From contig NC_064035.1 of the NCBI RefSeq assembly GCF_932526225.1, positions 2,789,501-2,853,500 on the forward strand: a stretch of DNA of 64,000 bases, given 5' to 3'. The position numbers were made by a program, and so were the translations under genes. Below are positions 1-20,211 of the stretch, piece after piece. Origin of the DNA: Nematostella vectensis (taxonomy: Eukaryota; Cnidaria; Anthozoa; Actiniaria; Edwardsiidae). Under the pieces are notes generated by a model that was not told the origin of the DNA, did no database searches, and was given only the letters and a program-made list of their open reading frames with translations. The first letter of the stretch is position 1. Each line of letters begins with the position of its first letter.

Positions 1-142
1 TCCTGTGTTCAACCTAGTCTCAGGCATTCTTATCGGGTTTCATGTGTTCAGCCTAGTCTCAGGCATTCTTATCGGGTTTCCTGTGTTCAACCTAGTCTCA
101 GGCATTCTTATCAGGTTTCCTGTGTTCAGCCGAGTCCCAGAC
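1..142. repeat. 39 bp tandem repeat, about 3.5 units
   Basis: Units begin near 1, 40, 79 and 118 with TCCTGTGTTCA or TCATGTGTTCA and contain CTAGTCTCAGGCATTCTTATC. The last unit decays at about 142. The left end is cut by the window edge. It presumably lies in an upstream intron of the kinase gene. Confidence 0.85.
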
Positions 143-221
143 CCAGAAATGAAGCAAAATGGCGGTTGTAACAGCCAATTTGCAAGTGTTTCCGAAAAGA
201 AAATTGCTCTAAATCTCGTTT

Positions 222-334
222 TATATACTAAAACAATGATACCATTTCCATTTAGGCGGATAATGGCTTCAGCTCTTGGTAGATATTTCACCACTATCCA
301 CCTCAATGGAAATGGTATAATTGTATACTCCTTG
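222..334. mobile_element. Small foldback (MITE-like) element
   Basis: An inverted pair is visible: ATACCATTTCCATTTAGGCG on the left and CACCTCAATGGAAATGGTAT on the right, with about 25 bp between the arms. The arms match at most positions over about 30-38 bp. There is no coding capacity. No target-site duplication was identified, so the superfamily is unknown. Confidence 0.5.
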
Positions 335-701
335 ACAGGCGTCCTTTGGGACGGACAGTTTGACTTTTGAGAAATAAAACAAAAACCCAGCACCATTTTA
401 CATGCAAAACAAATTATGAAAGTATGAGGGTCGAAACCGAAAGAATTAAAGACTTTTTTGTTTATTTAGGTCGTAACGGGGGGGGGGGGGGGCTCTGAAA
501 ATTTTGGTGTTCTGAAAAGGGGGGGCACCAAAAAACGTTTACAATGAAAGTGGGCTCTGAAATTTGAAGGTGTCTTTAGTAAAAAATCTCCCCCCCCCCC
601 CCCTTGGTGGGGTAATGAACACTCCCTTATGGGTATTTTGAAGTTCTAATAAATTCTATTTTAATTATTTTGCCTATTGTGTATTTATCTTTTAATTTCA
701 G

Positions 702-10146
<9,445 letters not shown>

Positions 10147-10148
<2 letters not shown>

Positions 10149-10343
10149 CCACACTCAGCACATATGAACTGATAGTACTAATATGTCTCAATGCAATGTT
10201 AATATACCATCCCTTAACGACCACACTCAGCATAAATGAACTGATATCTCCCAATGCAATGTTTATATACCATCTCTCAGTGACCACACTCAGTACAAAT
10301 GAACTGATATATCTCAATGTAATGCTTATATACCATCCCTCAG
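10147..10343 (+). repeat. ~64 bp tandem repeat (3 units) over the AKT stop codon and 3' UTR
   Basis: Units begin GACCACACTCAGCACATATG (10148), GACCACACTCAGCATAAATG (10219) and GACCACACTCAGTACAAATG (10281), and end in TATATACCATC plus CTCAG-like sequence. The TGA stop of AKT overlaps the first unit. The rest of the repeat is presumably 3' UTR. Confidence 0.8.
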
Positions 10344-11068
10344 AAGGGTGTTCTCCATAGTCTCTATGGGAATATGTTTTTACGTGCTCTCCTTATTTTA
10401 GAGGGGGTTAGTATGCAATATCGACAGCTGTAACTTTGCGCGGTGCTAGTATATAGCATGAGTGGAGCAAATGATTCCTTTCCCCACAACAAATACATAC
10501 AAATGGAAAATTGTCATTTTGACCCTTATTTTGTATGATGTCATATAGAGCATTTCCTTCGTACCGTTCACAGAAATGAAAAATTCGATTTTTAAAATTA
10601 TGTACAAACTGGAATAGACCGTAGATTTTAGACTCGAAAATTCATTTTGTACAGTTATTAAATGATAGCCTTTGCCAGAAATAATGTTTTAATTAAAATG
10701 ATGCTTTTATTTAATTTTTGTTACCTCGATTACCTTACCCTGGCAGCTTCGCACAAATCGTTGTCGCCGCGAAGCCCGGAGCCTCTCCTAGTTCCCAGGG
10801 TATGATTACCTAGATAATAAAAACGTTCCTGTCACTCTCATAAAAGGGTCTGTACCTGGTCTTTTGTCTTTTTCTGATAGTTACTGGAAAACACATAGGA
10901 TTTGTGCGTTTTGTTGTTTTTAGTCAGCGCGTGCAGTCAGCCCTAACAAACATCCCGTCGAAATACCGTAAATACCCAACAACGGCAGAATAACTGCCCA
11001 TTCTCTATTATTTAACAAATGATACTGTCAACCCTAAAACTGTTTCTTACTTGACTCTCGAATCAGCG

Positions 11069-11222
11069 TAGCCTGCGTAGCAAGCGTTTCTGTGGAGTTT
11101 CAACGGAAATAAAGAACTAAACCGCGCATGGCCGCACGACGCCCCATTTTTCGCGCGGCCATACTCTTCGCTCGCTCTCTATTCCTGCTGAAACTACACA
11201 AAAACGCTTGCTACGCAGGCTA
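11069..11222. mobile_element. MULE-like MITE with 9 bp target-site duplication
   Basis: A 154 bp element with 21 bp nearly perfect inverted ends, beginning TAGCCTGCGTAGCAAGCGTT and ending AACGCTTGCTACGCAGGCTA. It is flanked by GAATCAGCG (11060-11068) and GAATTAGCG (11223-11231), a 9 bp duplication with one mismatch. Nine-base duplications are characteristic of Mutator-like elements. The interior is GC-rich and non-coding. Confidence 0.75.
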
Positions 11223-11804
11223 GAATTAGCGCCCCTTGTTATATTGCTGCAATAAAAACTACTAATCCAGATACTTTGTTAATAAGGGAAATATATGTCG
11301 ATTTCCTCGAGGGTTGTCACGTGACGCTCGGTCGTTACGTGACTAAGTGACTGATGGTTTCAGTCGAAACGTCTAATTTCAGGTAATATAAAAATTCCAG
11401 AAATCGACTTATATTTCCGTTATTAACTTGTTCGCTAGCGTAAACGTAGATTATACAGAATTGCAGTCGATCCTCGTATTGCGATACTTGATGCAGCGAT
11501 GTTCTAACGATATCAATTTCTTGTACTGTAAATGTAAAAAGGAAAATAAGATGCAATTTGCAGGACTCTTGTCATATCCTTATATCGAGGTTTGCACTGA
11601 TCGTGGAACGTAATTTCAAAACTAATTTACCAAAATATCGTGTACCGTAAAATGCCGAAAAACATCCTTAGGGCTTATATCTGGAGAGAGCTTATAATAG
11701 ACCTCCCCCCCCCCTCTTTTCCGCGAACTTGTTTATGGGGCCTGGGGCCGAGTAGACTTACGCATGCGTGATTGCCAAGTGATGGAATTACGTGTGAGTT
11801 ATTT

Positions 11805-11895
11805 GGGAAACAATTTCCCACGGACGTAGATTGTGGTCGAGTCCGCGGACTCCCAGCGGTCATACCGAACCTCACAGTCGGAATTTTCCGATCAC
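11805..11895 (+). repeat. Inverted partner of 12895-12985
   Basis: CAATTTCCCACGGACGTAGA followed by TTGTGGTCGAGTCCGCGG and CAGCGGTCATACCGAACCTC matches the reverse complement of 12895-12985 at most positions over about 80 bp. The right-hand copy lies 150-250 bp upstream of the MANSC start codon, so this may be a duplicated and inverted promoter fragment. Confidence 0.7.
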
Positions 11896-12335
11896 CATCT
11901 CCGGAAATGGCGAGATTGTCGGAGAAATCCAAGATGGCGACTTTTGTGTGTGGTGACAGACCATATAAATATCTAGACTTAGTCTACTCAATTTAGCTAG
12001 TGTTTATTAATTTATATGTCGTCAGGCAGATTGAAAAATTAAATGAGCAAGAACGCACGAGTGAGTCAGCCAATTAGTTTCCTAATCTCGACTTAGGAAC
12101 ACGCGTGTTCGTTGTTTTGCGTTTTATCTCTGGTAATCATAACTTGAACGTAAACGTTTAGCAGGCGCGTATTCAGAATTAGTTGAGGGGGGAGTTGAGG
12201 GGTTTCGCAGGTATCATATAATAATACCTATCTGAAAAAAAAAGCCAATTCATGATGTAATTTCTGTAGACTCTTCTGTGAGTTTTCATTGAAAATTTTA
12301 AAGTACTTATAATGAGTTACTTATGATGACGAGTA

Positions 12336-12492
12336 CAGCGGCGTAGCCAGGATTTTTAACAGAAGGGGGCCCAAAAGGCCCTTTCAAGGAATTTCTCATG
12401 TACTTTAGATAATGTCTCATACATTTACTTTATTTTTTGCTGCTAGAAGGGGGTACCCGGGCCCCCTGGGCCACCCCCTGGCTACGCCCCTG
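12336..12492 (+). mobile_element. hAT-like MITE, copy 2
   Basis: A 157 bp element beginning CAGCGGCGTAGCCAGG and ending CCTGGCTACGCCCCTG. It is flanked by a perfect 5 bp duplication GAGTA (12331-12335 and 12493-12497). The interior is closely related to the copies at 5816-5965 and 41051-41196, including ATAATGTCTCATACATTTAC. Confidence 0.8.
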
Positions 12493-12894
12493 GAGTATAT
12501 ATATCCATGTAAACCCTCAAAATTAATTAATATAGAAAAAGAAAAGCAGGTATCAAAGACATGATGCATTGTGAATAAAACTTCATATGCCAAGAGGTAC
12601 CCATTAAAGTAAGTAAAATAAGTACTCAATTAAGCTTACGCTAATAACTTTAGTAAAATAGAACAATGGAAAAAAAGTAAAAGCACCCGCCAGCTGTCAT
12701 GGTTCAAAGTTATATAAGATACATTATCAAAAAATTTAAATGAAAATGGTTGGAAAATTCCATTCAGCAAACAACAAAGGCAGGAATTGTCTCTCTCACT
12801 TGTATGAACACATAAAAGAGGGACGTAACTCTTTTGTCATATGGCCGAAATCTTCTTTTATGATGCTCGATTCCGAAGATGTTTATTCTGAAGT

Positions 12895-12985
12895 TTCCGA
12901 TTGAGAGGTTGGGTATGACCGCTGCAAGGCCGCGGACTCGACCACAATCAACGTCCGTGGGAAATTGATTCCGGAGTTATTTAGT
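12895..12985 (-). repeat. Inverted partner of 11805-11895 in the likely MANSC promoter
   Basis: GAGGTTGGGTATGACCGCTG, CCGCGGACTCGACCACAATC and ACGTCCGTGGGAAATTGATT are the reverse complement, with scattered mismatches, of the copy about 1.1 kb upstream. It is CpG-rich and close to the first exon, so it may hold promoter elements. Confidence 0.65.
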
Positions 12986-13142
12986 GTTGAAGACGACGCC
13001 ATTTTGTATTTGGTTATGTAGAAGTCGAAACAACGACGCTTTTGGCAATTTGTTATTGAAGTGAGGCAAAATTATTGCAGAAGTCTTGGTGGCTATCGAA
13101 GATTCGACAAAGCAGGGAAGCCAATAGAGTGTCGACATTTCA

Positions 13143-16100
13143 ATGGCTTCCCGAGCGTGTTGCCGTATTTTGTTTAGTTTATTGTTGGTTTCGTTATTTG
13201 CGAATGTTTTTCCGTCAGCGCAAGATGGCTGCCCTAAGATTCAGGTGAAGAAAAACCAAATATTAAGAACTAAAGAGGCTTTAAACAATGGAGCGAAATA
13301 CTTGAAGCGGGCTGTGATAAGCACAGCGAGAGAGTGTTATAACCTGTGTTGTCGACATTCGAGCTGTAATTTAGCAATGATTTCTTATACAAATTCGACT
13401 AGTGGGTCGGACGCCGTACGGATGTGTTATCTCTTCGACTGTGGCTCTCCAAGCAAATGCATGTATGCACCGTACAGTCACTATGCTACCATTGAATTTG
13501 ACGACCGGGAGGATTATTTGGAAAGTGATCTTTTCGGCAAAATGAGGAATGAGCAGAAAGCCAAACCAAAAACCAGCCATCATCGCGACGAAGGTGAGAA
13601 ATAGAAGTACGATATATCGTCCCAGATCAATTGGCGGTATTTGTCAAAGTAATGCCTCTTTACTTGGTGGTTCTAAGAAAAATAATGGTTAGAATTTAAT
13701 TATAATTTGTTAAAGTTGTGGCGTAGGATTATGTCTGAAAAAATTGAAATCAAATTGTTGTTCTACGATTGACTTCCTCTTATTAAATCTCGTTATACAA
13801 CCGCGTTGCAAGCATCTTCAAGCTTCCTTTCTCTCGCCCTTGTTCCTTGTTTAGTTGTTGAAGAAAATTGAGATAAGCGTGGGATGCGGTAGGGGAAAAA
13901 CGAAGAGTTGTGATAAGCATGCATTCCATTCTCACAATGGAGCTACTGGTTTATGTGAAGACAAACTAAACTCTGATATTAGCGCTTATAAATTCCAGTA
14001 CAACTTTAAAATGGTTGATATCATAGTAAAGTATGGAAATGATTCTTGATTAGCCAAATAACAATCACATTTTTTAACATTTACCTAGACAATCTTTTTT
14101 AAAATATTTTGTTTGCTTAATTTGCATGAAATCCCACAAGAAAAAAATACATGCCATACTTATAGCCTAGCTTTGTCATTCATGTCAGTCATGCTATTCA
14201 TATTTGAATAAATGAAACGAACAATTTTCTGGAAACTGACAATTGACATGTGCTATTTAATCATGTCTTGTTAGATTGCCCTCCTGGTGCACCTACTGCT
14301 ATGTGCTCCAGCAATCCATGTGACGTGGCATCATGCCCTGGACACCCATATGCATCTTGTAAACCCAGCTTTTGTGGAACATGCCATGCACAATTTTACG
14401 ATGATGATGGTATTCCTGTCAATTGCCATGGTATGTGCTTTTTATTTCCAGCCTTCAGGTGTTCTTTCAGGACCTTCTTGACAAGGGGCTTTAATGTGAA
14501 TCCCATAAACCGAAACTTAATCCCTTAAGGTGCTATTTTTTTTATTATTATTTAACTGATTACCAAAAATTAATACATTAAACATTTATTGCTTTTCATA
14601 CCTTCCCATAGAAAACAAAATAGTGAAGTAGTTATCTCTTTCTTGTTTTATTCTAAAGCCTCAAAAAAGGTGCATTAGAGTTTTTCACTGTTAACTTGTT
14701 CTTATTTGGTTAGGGATTCAGGACTTCTTATTTTTTGCAGTGAGTGGATTCAACTCAAAAGCGAAAAAGAAAAAGATTCCCTCATTACAAACAGATTGGA
14801 TAACAGATTACCTAAAAGATCAGAACAACCCTATGAAAAGTCAGCCGAAGGATAGTGACAAGGACCAGGCAAAGGAAGGCACTGGCTGGGATGATAAGAC
14901 ACAGATTGATGAGATAGGAACAAAGCAACCACAACAAACTGAGGAGCCCTTTCACCAATGGAGGGAGTTTTTAGACAACAACCCTAAATATGGCAAAGTC
15001 AAGAAAGTCACTGAGAAACCCAAACCTGTGCCAAAACCAACACAGAAACCAAAACACACTGCAAAGCCCAAGACACATCCTATAGTGCATCCCAAGACAC
15101 ATCCCATGCCAACAACTTTGGCAAAGGCACCTCTGACTTACCCAAGTAAAGGTATTGTTATAGAGAAAGGTCATTCCTGTGGGTATGGTCAGCAAGTGTA
15201 TCCCCAGGGGGCAAGAGGTGTGCCCTATCCCTATCCCTATCCCTATCCCTACCAATCAAATACTGGCTAAGACTTAGGTCTGCTATCCCTGCCAATCAAA
15301 TACTGGCTAAGCCTTAGACCTGCTATCCCTGCCAATCAAATACTGGCTAAGCCTTAGACCTGCTATCCCTACCAATCAAATACTGGCTAAGACTTAGGTC
15401 TGCTATCCCTGCCAATAAAATACTGGCTAAGCCTTAGACCTGCTATCCCTACCAATCAAATACTGGCTAAGCCTTAGACCTGCTATCCCTGCCCATCAAA
15501 TACTGGCTAAGCCTTAGGCCTGCTATCCCTGCCAATCAAATACTAGCTAAGCCTTAGGTCTGCTATCCCTGCCAATCAAATACTGGCTAAGCCTTAGGCC
15601 TGCTATCCCTGCCAATCAAATACTGGCTAAGCCTTATGTCTGCTGTTCCTGCCCATCAAATACTAGCTAAGCCTTAGGTCTGCTATCCCTGCCAATCAAA
15701 TACTGGCTAAGCCTTAGACCTGCTATCCCTGCCAATCAAATACTGGCTAAGCCTTAGGTCTGCTGTTCCTGCCCATCAAATACTAGCTAAGCCTTAGGCC
15801 TGCTATCCCTGCCAATCAAATACTGGCTAAGCCTTAGACCTGCTATCCCTGCCAATCAAATACTGGCTAAGCCTTAGACCTGCTATCCCTGCCAATCAAA
15901 TACTGGCTAAGCCTTAGGTCTGCTGTTCCTGCCCATCAAATACTAGCTAAGCCTTAGGCCTGCTATCCCTGCCAATCAAATACTGGCTAAGCCTTAGACC
16001 TGCTATCCCTGCCAATCAAATACTGGCTAAGCCTTAGACCTGCTATCCCTGCCAATCAAATACTGGCTAAGCCTTAGGTCTGCTGTTTCTGCCCATCAAA

Positions 16101-16913
16101 TACCGGCTAAGCCTTAGACCTGCTATCCCTGCCAATCAAATACTGGCTAAGCCTTAGACCTGCTATCCCTGCCAATCAAATACTGGCTAAGCCTTAGGCC
16201 TGCTGTTTCTGCCCATCAAATACTGGCTAAGCCTTAGGTCTGCTTTCCCTGAACAAATGGCACCCTTCTGGACTGAAGGAGCCATAAAGCTCAGATGCAA
16301 GCTCATATCATTTTTGTTTAAGTTTTGTATATAACCTGAAGGCTTTGTACAAAAAAAAGTTGCTTTTCCTTTTTGCTGCCATATCTCATCTTCTATTGCC
16401 CTTCATAACATTCAATTCTCCACAGGTTTGTATCCAGAAGGGGGGGGGAGCTAGAAGTCCACCCTCCTTATGTTAAAAGATGAGTTTGACTTGGTTGACC
16501 CCTTCAAACAGAGCTAAGGATGCCGATTTGAACACCCTGCATTTTCTCTAGACACCCCCTGCCCCACCACATCCCTAGTAAAGCTTAGAATTAAAAAAGC
16601 AACTCCAAACCAGTGCCATTAGGATGTCCAAAAAACTGTGTTAATTTTTCAATTGTCCACAGCAAACCCAGAAGTACCCAAACCAGACGAAGATGTTGTG
16701 AAACCAAATATCTCTGATGTGGTTGTCATAGAGACAAGTCATTTACGCATTGTGGAAAACAAGGCTGTCTTACCGCTTGCCATCTTCCTTGTGGTTGCCA
16801 TTGTTATGTTGTTGGTAGTCGCCCTTCGTCTGAGAATTGTCAAGAGTAGACTGCGAAGAAAGACATTTGCTACAGATGATGCTGATTATCTGATTAATGG
16901 AATGTATTTGTAG
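13143..16913 (+). CDS. MANSC-domain single-pass type I membrane protein, ~422 aa
   Basis: Four coding exons in phase: 13143-13593, 14275-14430, 14741-15151 and 16663-16913 (TAG). Exon 1 starts with a signal peptide (ILFSLLLVSLFANVFPSA). It continues with a MANSC-like cysteine domain (ECYNLCCRHSSCNLA, MCYLFDCGSPSKC, HYATIEF). Exon 2 is a compact Cys-rich module (DCPPGAP, CSSNPCDVASCPG, CGTCHAQFYDDDG). Exon 3 is a Lys/Pro/Thr-rich stalk. Exon 4 gives a transmembrane helix (LPLAIFLVVAIVMLLVVAL), then basic residues and a short tail ending in YLINGMYL. The exon 3 donor (G|GTATTG, 15152) is the weakest call. It keeps the phase, but reading on instead reaches a stop at 15268-15270 and would give a form without the membrane helix. 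Likely cell-surface. The partner is unknown, and the similarity to vertebrate MANSC1 is by domain only. Confidence 0.8.
15241..16250. repeat. 40 bp tandem array, ~25 units
   Basis: The unit is TACTGGCTAAGCCTTAGACC plus TGCTATCCCTGCCAATCAAA. Variants GGTC/GGCC and TGCTGTTCCTGCCCATC recur in a regular order, which shows multi-unit duplication. Units are contiguous with no unique spacers. The array begins at the (TATCCC)n stretch at the 3' end of the open frame of MANSC exon 3. Confidence 0.95.
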
Positions 16914-18431
16914 CACTCCATTATACAAATACCAGTCCCAAAAATGCAACAATAATAACATAACTGACATACTGCACTAATCATTGGCAATATTAACCAA
17001 AGGCACAAAATGTAAAAAGTCAAAGGCAAAAGGTCAAAGTGAGCTTAAACATGCCTCTACATTCTTTTAGTATGCTCTTGAACATTTTCAAAGTGTAAAT
17101 CAATTAATAATAATTATTATTATTAATAATCACAATTGTTGATAGTTGAGCTATCTGATAATATTCCAGACAATTTCTTTCACAGATTAGTGTAATCATT
17201 CTAGTTTAGGAAATATGCTGCTACACTTATAATATTATGATAATCATCAATTTACCCTATGTACCTGCCAATGGGTATACAAACCTTTTTTGGTTTATTT
17301 AATGAGTAATAATTATTTTATCAAAAAATAGGTTTGAGGAAATAGGGATTTGCAGTTTGAACTTAAACATATTATATCCTTCCTGGAAACATAATCTCTT
17401 GTAAGGGTTTTTGTTTGTCTTTATTTAGAAAAGAAAATATCAAGTAAAGAAAATAAATAACACGTTGTTTCTATTGTTAGCACATACTTCCCTTATATAA
17501 TACTAATATACTATAAAATAATCAGATATTTGAAACTAGTAGTAAGTATTTAAAAAGGTACTACCCACAAGAAGTTTAAACAGTTTGAGGAAATTCAATT
17601 TCTTTTTGAGTGTCATAATAAATTTAATATAACCTATAAAGTGGAACTTCCATGTAAGACTTTCATTCAAAAGAGACCCTAAAAAACACAAACATTCTGT
17701 CAAACTTTGTAAATAAAAATTCAATATAACAGACACCTTATTTGGTCTCAATGGCGTCCATTTTATGGGGTTTAACCCTGCCATTAAATAAAGGCATTGT
17801 ATATGGTGTATATGATTTCTTGTGACTAGTATACATTTTAAATTACAGTACCTAGACTATTATCAATTTAAACAAACATGAATTGTGAAGTACCCTTAAT
17901 ATTATATTGAGTATCTGCTCAAATTGATGCAAAATGTTTATTTACTTAGGGTTTGAGTTGATAGGATCCCACTGGTTTCTGCTAGAAAGATGAACATGCA
18001 CTGAATCACTCAAGCAGAGTAAAAGACGATAAACTTGGTTACATTAAGATGTTTATGCTCGAAATAAACACAAGTTCATTAACTAGGATTGATTATTGTT
18101 TTTGTTAACCAGGAGGTGTGGGGAGGGGTAAAAGAACAAATCAAATGGAAGGTCCTCTTAAATGAGAAAAAAACATAGTACCGTGACAGGCTTGGTCAAG
18201 ATACCTAAGAGGTAATGGCCTCCCCCTTCTCAAAATCCTAGCAACATGTGCTTAAAAAAGGGCGCATATAGTGCTATAAAGAATTTGCAAGTGTCAGTGA
18301 ATTTGCAGTAATGTTAGATTTCCTAGAGGGAAATACCTTTATTTATGATCTCTTTTCACCTTTCAAATAAAAAATGTTTAACACACACATACTTAAAATT
18401 TTAACAACTTGTGAAATACAAACTTTTGGTT
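16914..18431. other. AT-rich interval between MANSC gene and CCDC103, with a possible RT fragment
   Basis: The two flanking genes converge here, so this holds both 3' UTRs. At 17536-17784 the minus strand reads CFLGSLLNESLTWKFHF and later LKLFKLLVGSTFLNTYY. This resembles the post-palm part of a non-LTR reverse transcriptase but is too decayed to classify. Nothing else was recognised. Confidence 0.45.
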
Positions 18432-20211
18432 TTATGCTTTTTTATCTATATCAACTTTATATACTTTTGCCAGCTCATGAAACATCTTGTTTTTCCTTCC
18501 CTCCAGTTGTGTATTTAGCTGTATAAACAGCTCGTCTAAACAAGTCTTCTCCTGCTTACTCAGAAATTCCAAAGACAGACTAAACCGATTGGACAGGGAC
18601 AAATTCCAAAGAATGGAAGAAACCTCGTCTGTATGAGCTACTTCCAAGTGATCATATAAAACAGTAATGAATTCTCCAAGAAGTCCCACACATATATCAG
18701 TCTTGAATATCTTTCCTAAGTGTACACCACCTATTTGTAAAAGATAGTTGTTCTTCTGTTCCTTTGTCTTTAATTGCCTTGTCCATACTTTGTTGAATTC
18801 ATGTTGGGAATGTGGGACATTGGAATTAGTTTTCCCCAGAGGAGTGGTTGCCATCTCTGTGTTTTGAGAGGGGGATTTTTGGCATGATAATGCGTTCCAA
18901 TGCTGCTTGATTTTCTCTTGAGCTGGAGTAAATCATTAAACAATAGATAAAACTTTACGATCATATTGAAAGTGTATTTTTTATTACTAGAGGCTTGACC
19001 TTCACTTGTTTACTATCACGCCAGTCGGGTCTTGGCTATGAGGAGCAAAGCAACTCTTAAAGGCCATCTACATGGGCAGTTTTTAGTTTTTCTTGATAAT
19101 TATAGTCTGCAAGAGCAACCTCCACTTAACATTTTTATGCGCGATGAGCCAGTATAACAAAGATGGTCTCTCTGACAAAAAGACAGAGCATGGCAGCAAT
19201 ATCAGCTTTTTTAATACTCCACAAGCATGAGAGAAGGGGGCCTGCAAACTACTTTCATCGGAAAAACCTGTCAATTAAAAATTGTTGAGCGTCTACACGA
19301 TCAGCTTTGTGAACTTGGCAAGTTAAAATCATCGTCTGAAAATTTTGGGGTCAGGTATCAGATAGCTTGGTAACCGCCTAACCAAGCACACCCGAGGAGC
19401 CAGGCCTCCGGGCCACAGCTCCCCGCCCCCCAGGGGGATACCCGTCACACCTTTCGGTGGAATACATTTACCTAGTAAGTTGCATGCTACCCTAAGGTTG
19501 TGGTGGGAGGGGCAAAAAACCTGCGAATCCAGTGTTGAGTCGAGCGAGATTTGCAGAACTCTGAGAGAGGATGCAAACGTGCCAAGGCCTGAATAACCGG
19601 GGGCGCCCAGGCCGCAGCAGGGTCTAGACCCATGAGCGCGCGGTCATCCTCCATTTTTAACTTATGCTAAATTGCGCTTATGCTAATGTAGCATACATTA
19701 AAACTCGTCAACTTAAAACTGCCTGTGTAGACCACAGGCTTGTGAGCCTGTGGTCTACACAGGAGACTGACTGCGAGGTTGGTAAGCCTGTGGTCTACAC
19801 AGGAGACTGACTGAGAGGTTGGTAACCCTGTGTGTAGAGCCTTTAGAGCTTTAGCCAAGACCGGCGTGAGTGGTTCGTGACAGTAAACGAGTAGCCTCTG
19901 CTATTCAAGTGTCTAGGGTTCACATTCAGGTATCATGTTTTCTTAAAAAAAAATAAAAACGCTTTACACCGTTAGCCTTTCTAAGCCAGGATTCAAAGCG
20001 AGTCAACACTCTTACCGATTCGATCGTGTTTTTCCAGTGGCTTCAAATGAGACGCGGCAACTATGTCTTTGAACTCCTCATAGCTCCCCACACGTTGCTC
20101 TACTGCGCGGAATTTCGCCGCGTTTTCTCGCTGATACTTAGCATCTGCCTCTACCGCCGACTGGAACTCCCTTTCTAGCTTGTGAAAATCAATTTCCGAA
20201 TCTTTATCCAT
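18432..20211 (-). CDS. CCDC103: CCDC103 (DNAAF19), axonemal dynein-arm attachment factor, 228 aa
   Basis: Two coding exons, 20016-20211 and 18432-18922, with a phase-1 junction; the total is 687 nt. The N-terminus has the dynein-attachment domain, with [39 protein letters not shown] and [13 protein letters not shown]. The C-terminal exon carries an RPAP3_C-type helical domain ([48 protein letters not shown]). The length is close to human CCDC103 (about 242 aa). The family anchors outer dynein arms to ciliary microtubules. The start was chosen at MDKDSEIDF (20211) because the 14 residues upstream in the same frame are not family-like. The intron holds a ~880 bp DNA element. It is head-to-head with uridine phosphorylase. 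Confidence 0.93.
19007..19890. mobile_element. ~880 bp foldback DNA element in the CCDC103 intron
   Basis: The left end reads GTTTACTATCACGCCAGTC then GGGTCTTGGCTA. The right end is the inverse, TAGCCAAGACCGGCGTGAG then TGGTTCGTGACAGTAAAC, with a small indel in the arms. The interior is GC-rich and non-coding (for example around 19390-19450). It includes direct repeats of GCCTGTGGTCTACACAGGAG (19747 and 19787) and a perfect hairpin. Confidence 0.55.
19722..19763. other. Perfect 19 bp hairpin with 4 nt loop
   Basis: CCTGTGTAGACCACAGGCT (19722-19740), loop TGTG, then AGCCTGTGGTCTACACAGG (19745-19763), an exact inverse. It lies inside the foldback element in the CCDC103 intron. The right arm is repeated downstream at 19787-19803. 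Confidence 0.85.

Larger units (their letters stand above)
10344..13142. other. Intergenic region between AKT and the MANSC gene
   Basis: No conserved coding sequence was seen. Apart from the two small elements and the inverted sequence pair listed separately, it contains CpG-bearing stretches at about 11700-11960 and 12890-13140. The latter is the likely promoter/5' UTR zone of the downstream gene. AAGATGGCG at about 11932 looks like a YY1-type site, but its relevance is unknown. Confidence 0.6.

Noticed and set aside
15241-16250. CRISPR-like regular array
   Set aside because: Units are contiguous 40 bp with no unique spacers, in a eukaryotic intron. The same applies to the arrays at 29560, 37360 and 38745.
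19370-19660. GC-rich block in the CCDC103 intron considered as a structural RNA
   Set aside because: No cloverleaf, box A/B pair or other RNA signature could be found. It lies within a foldback element.
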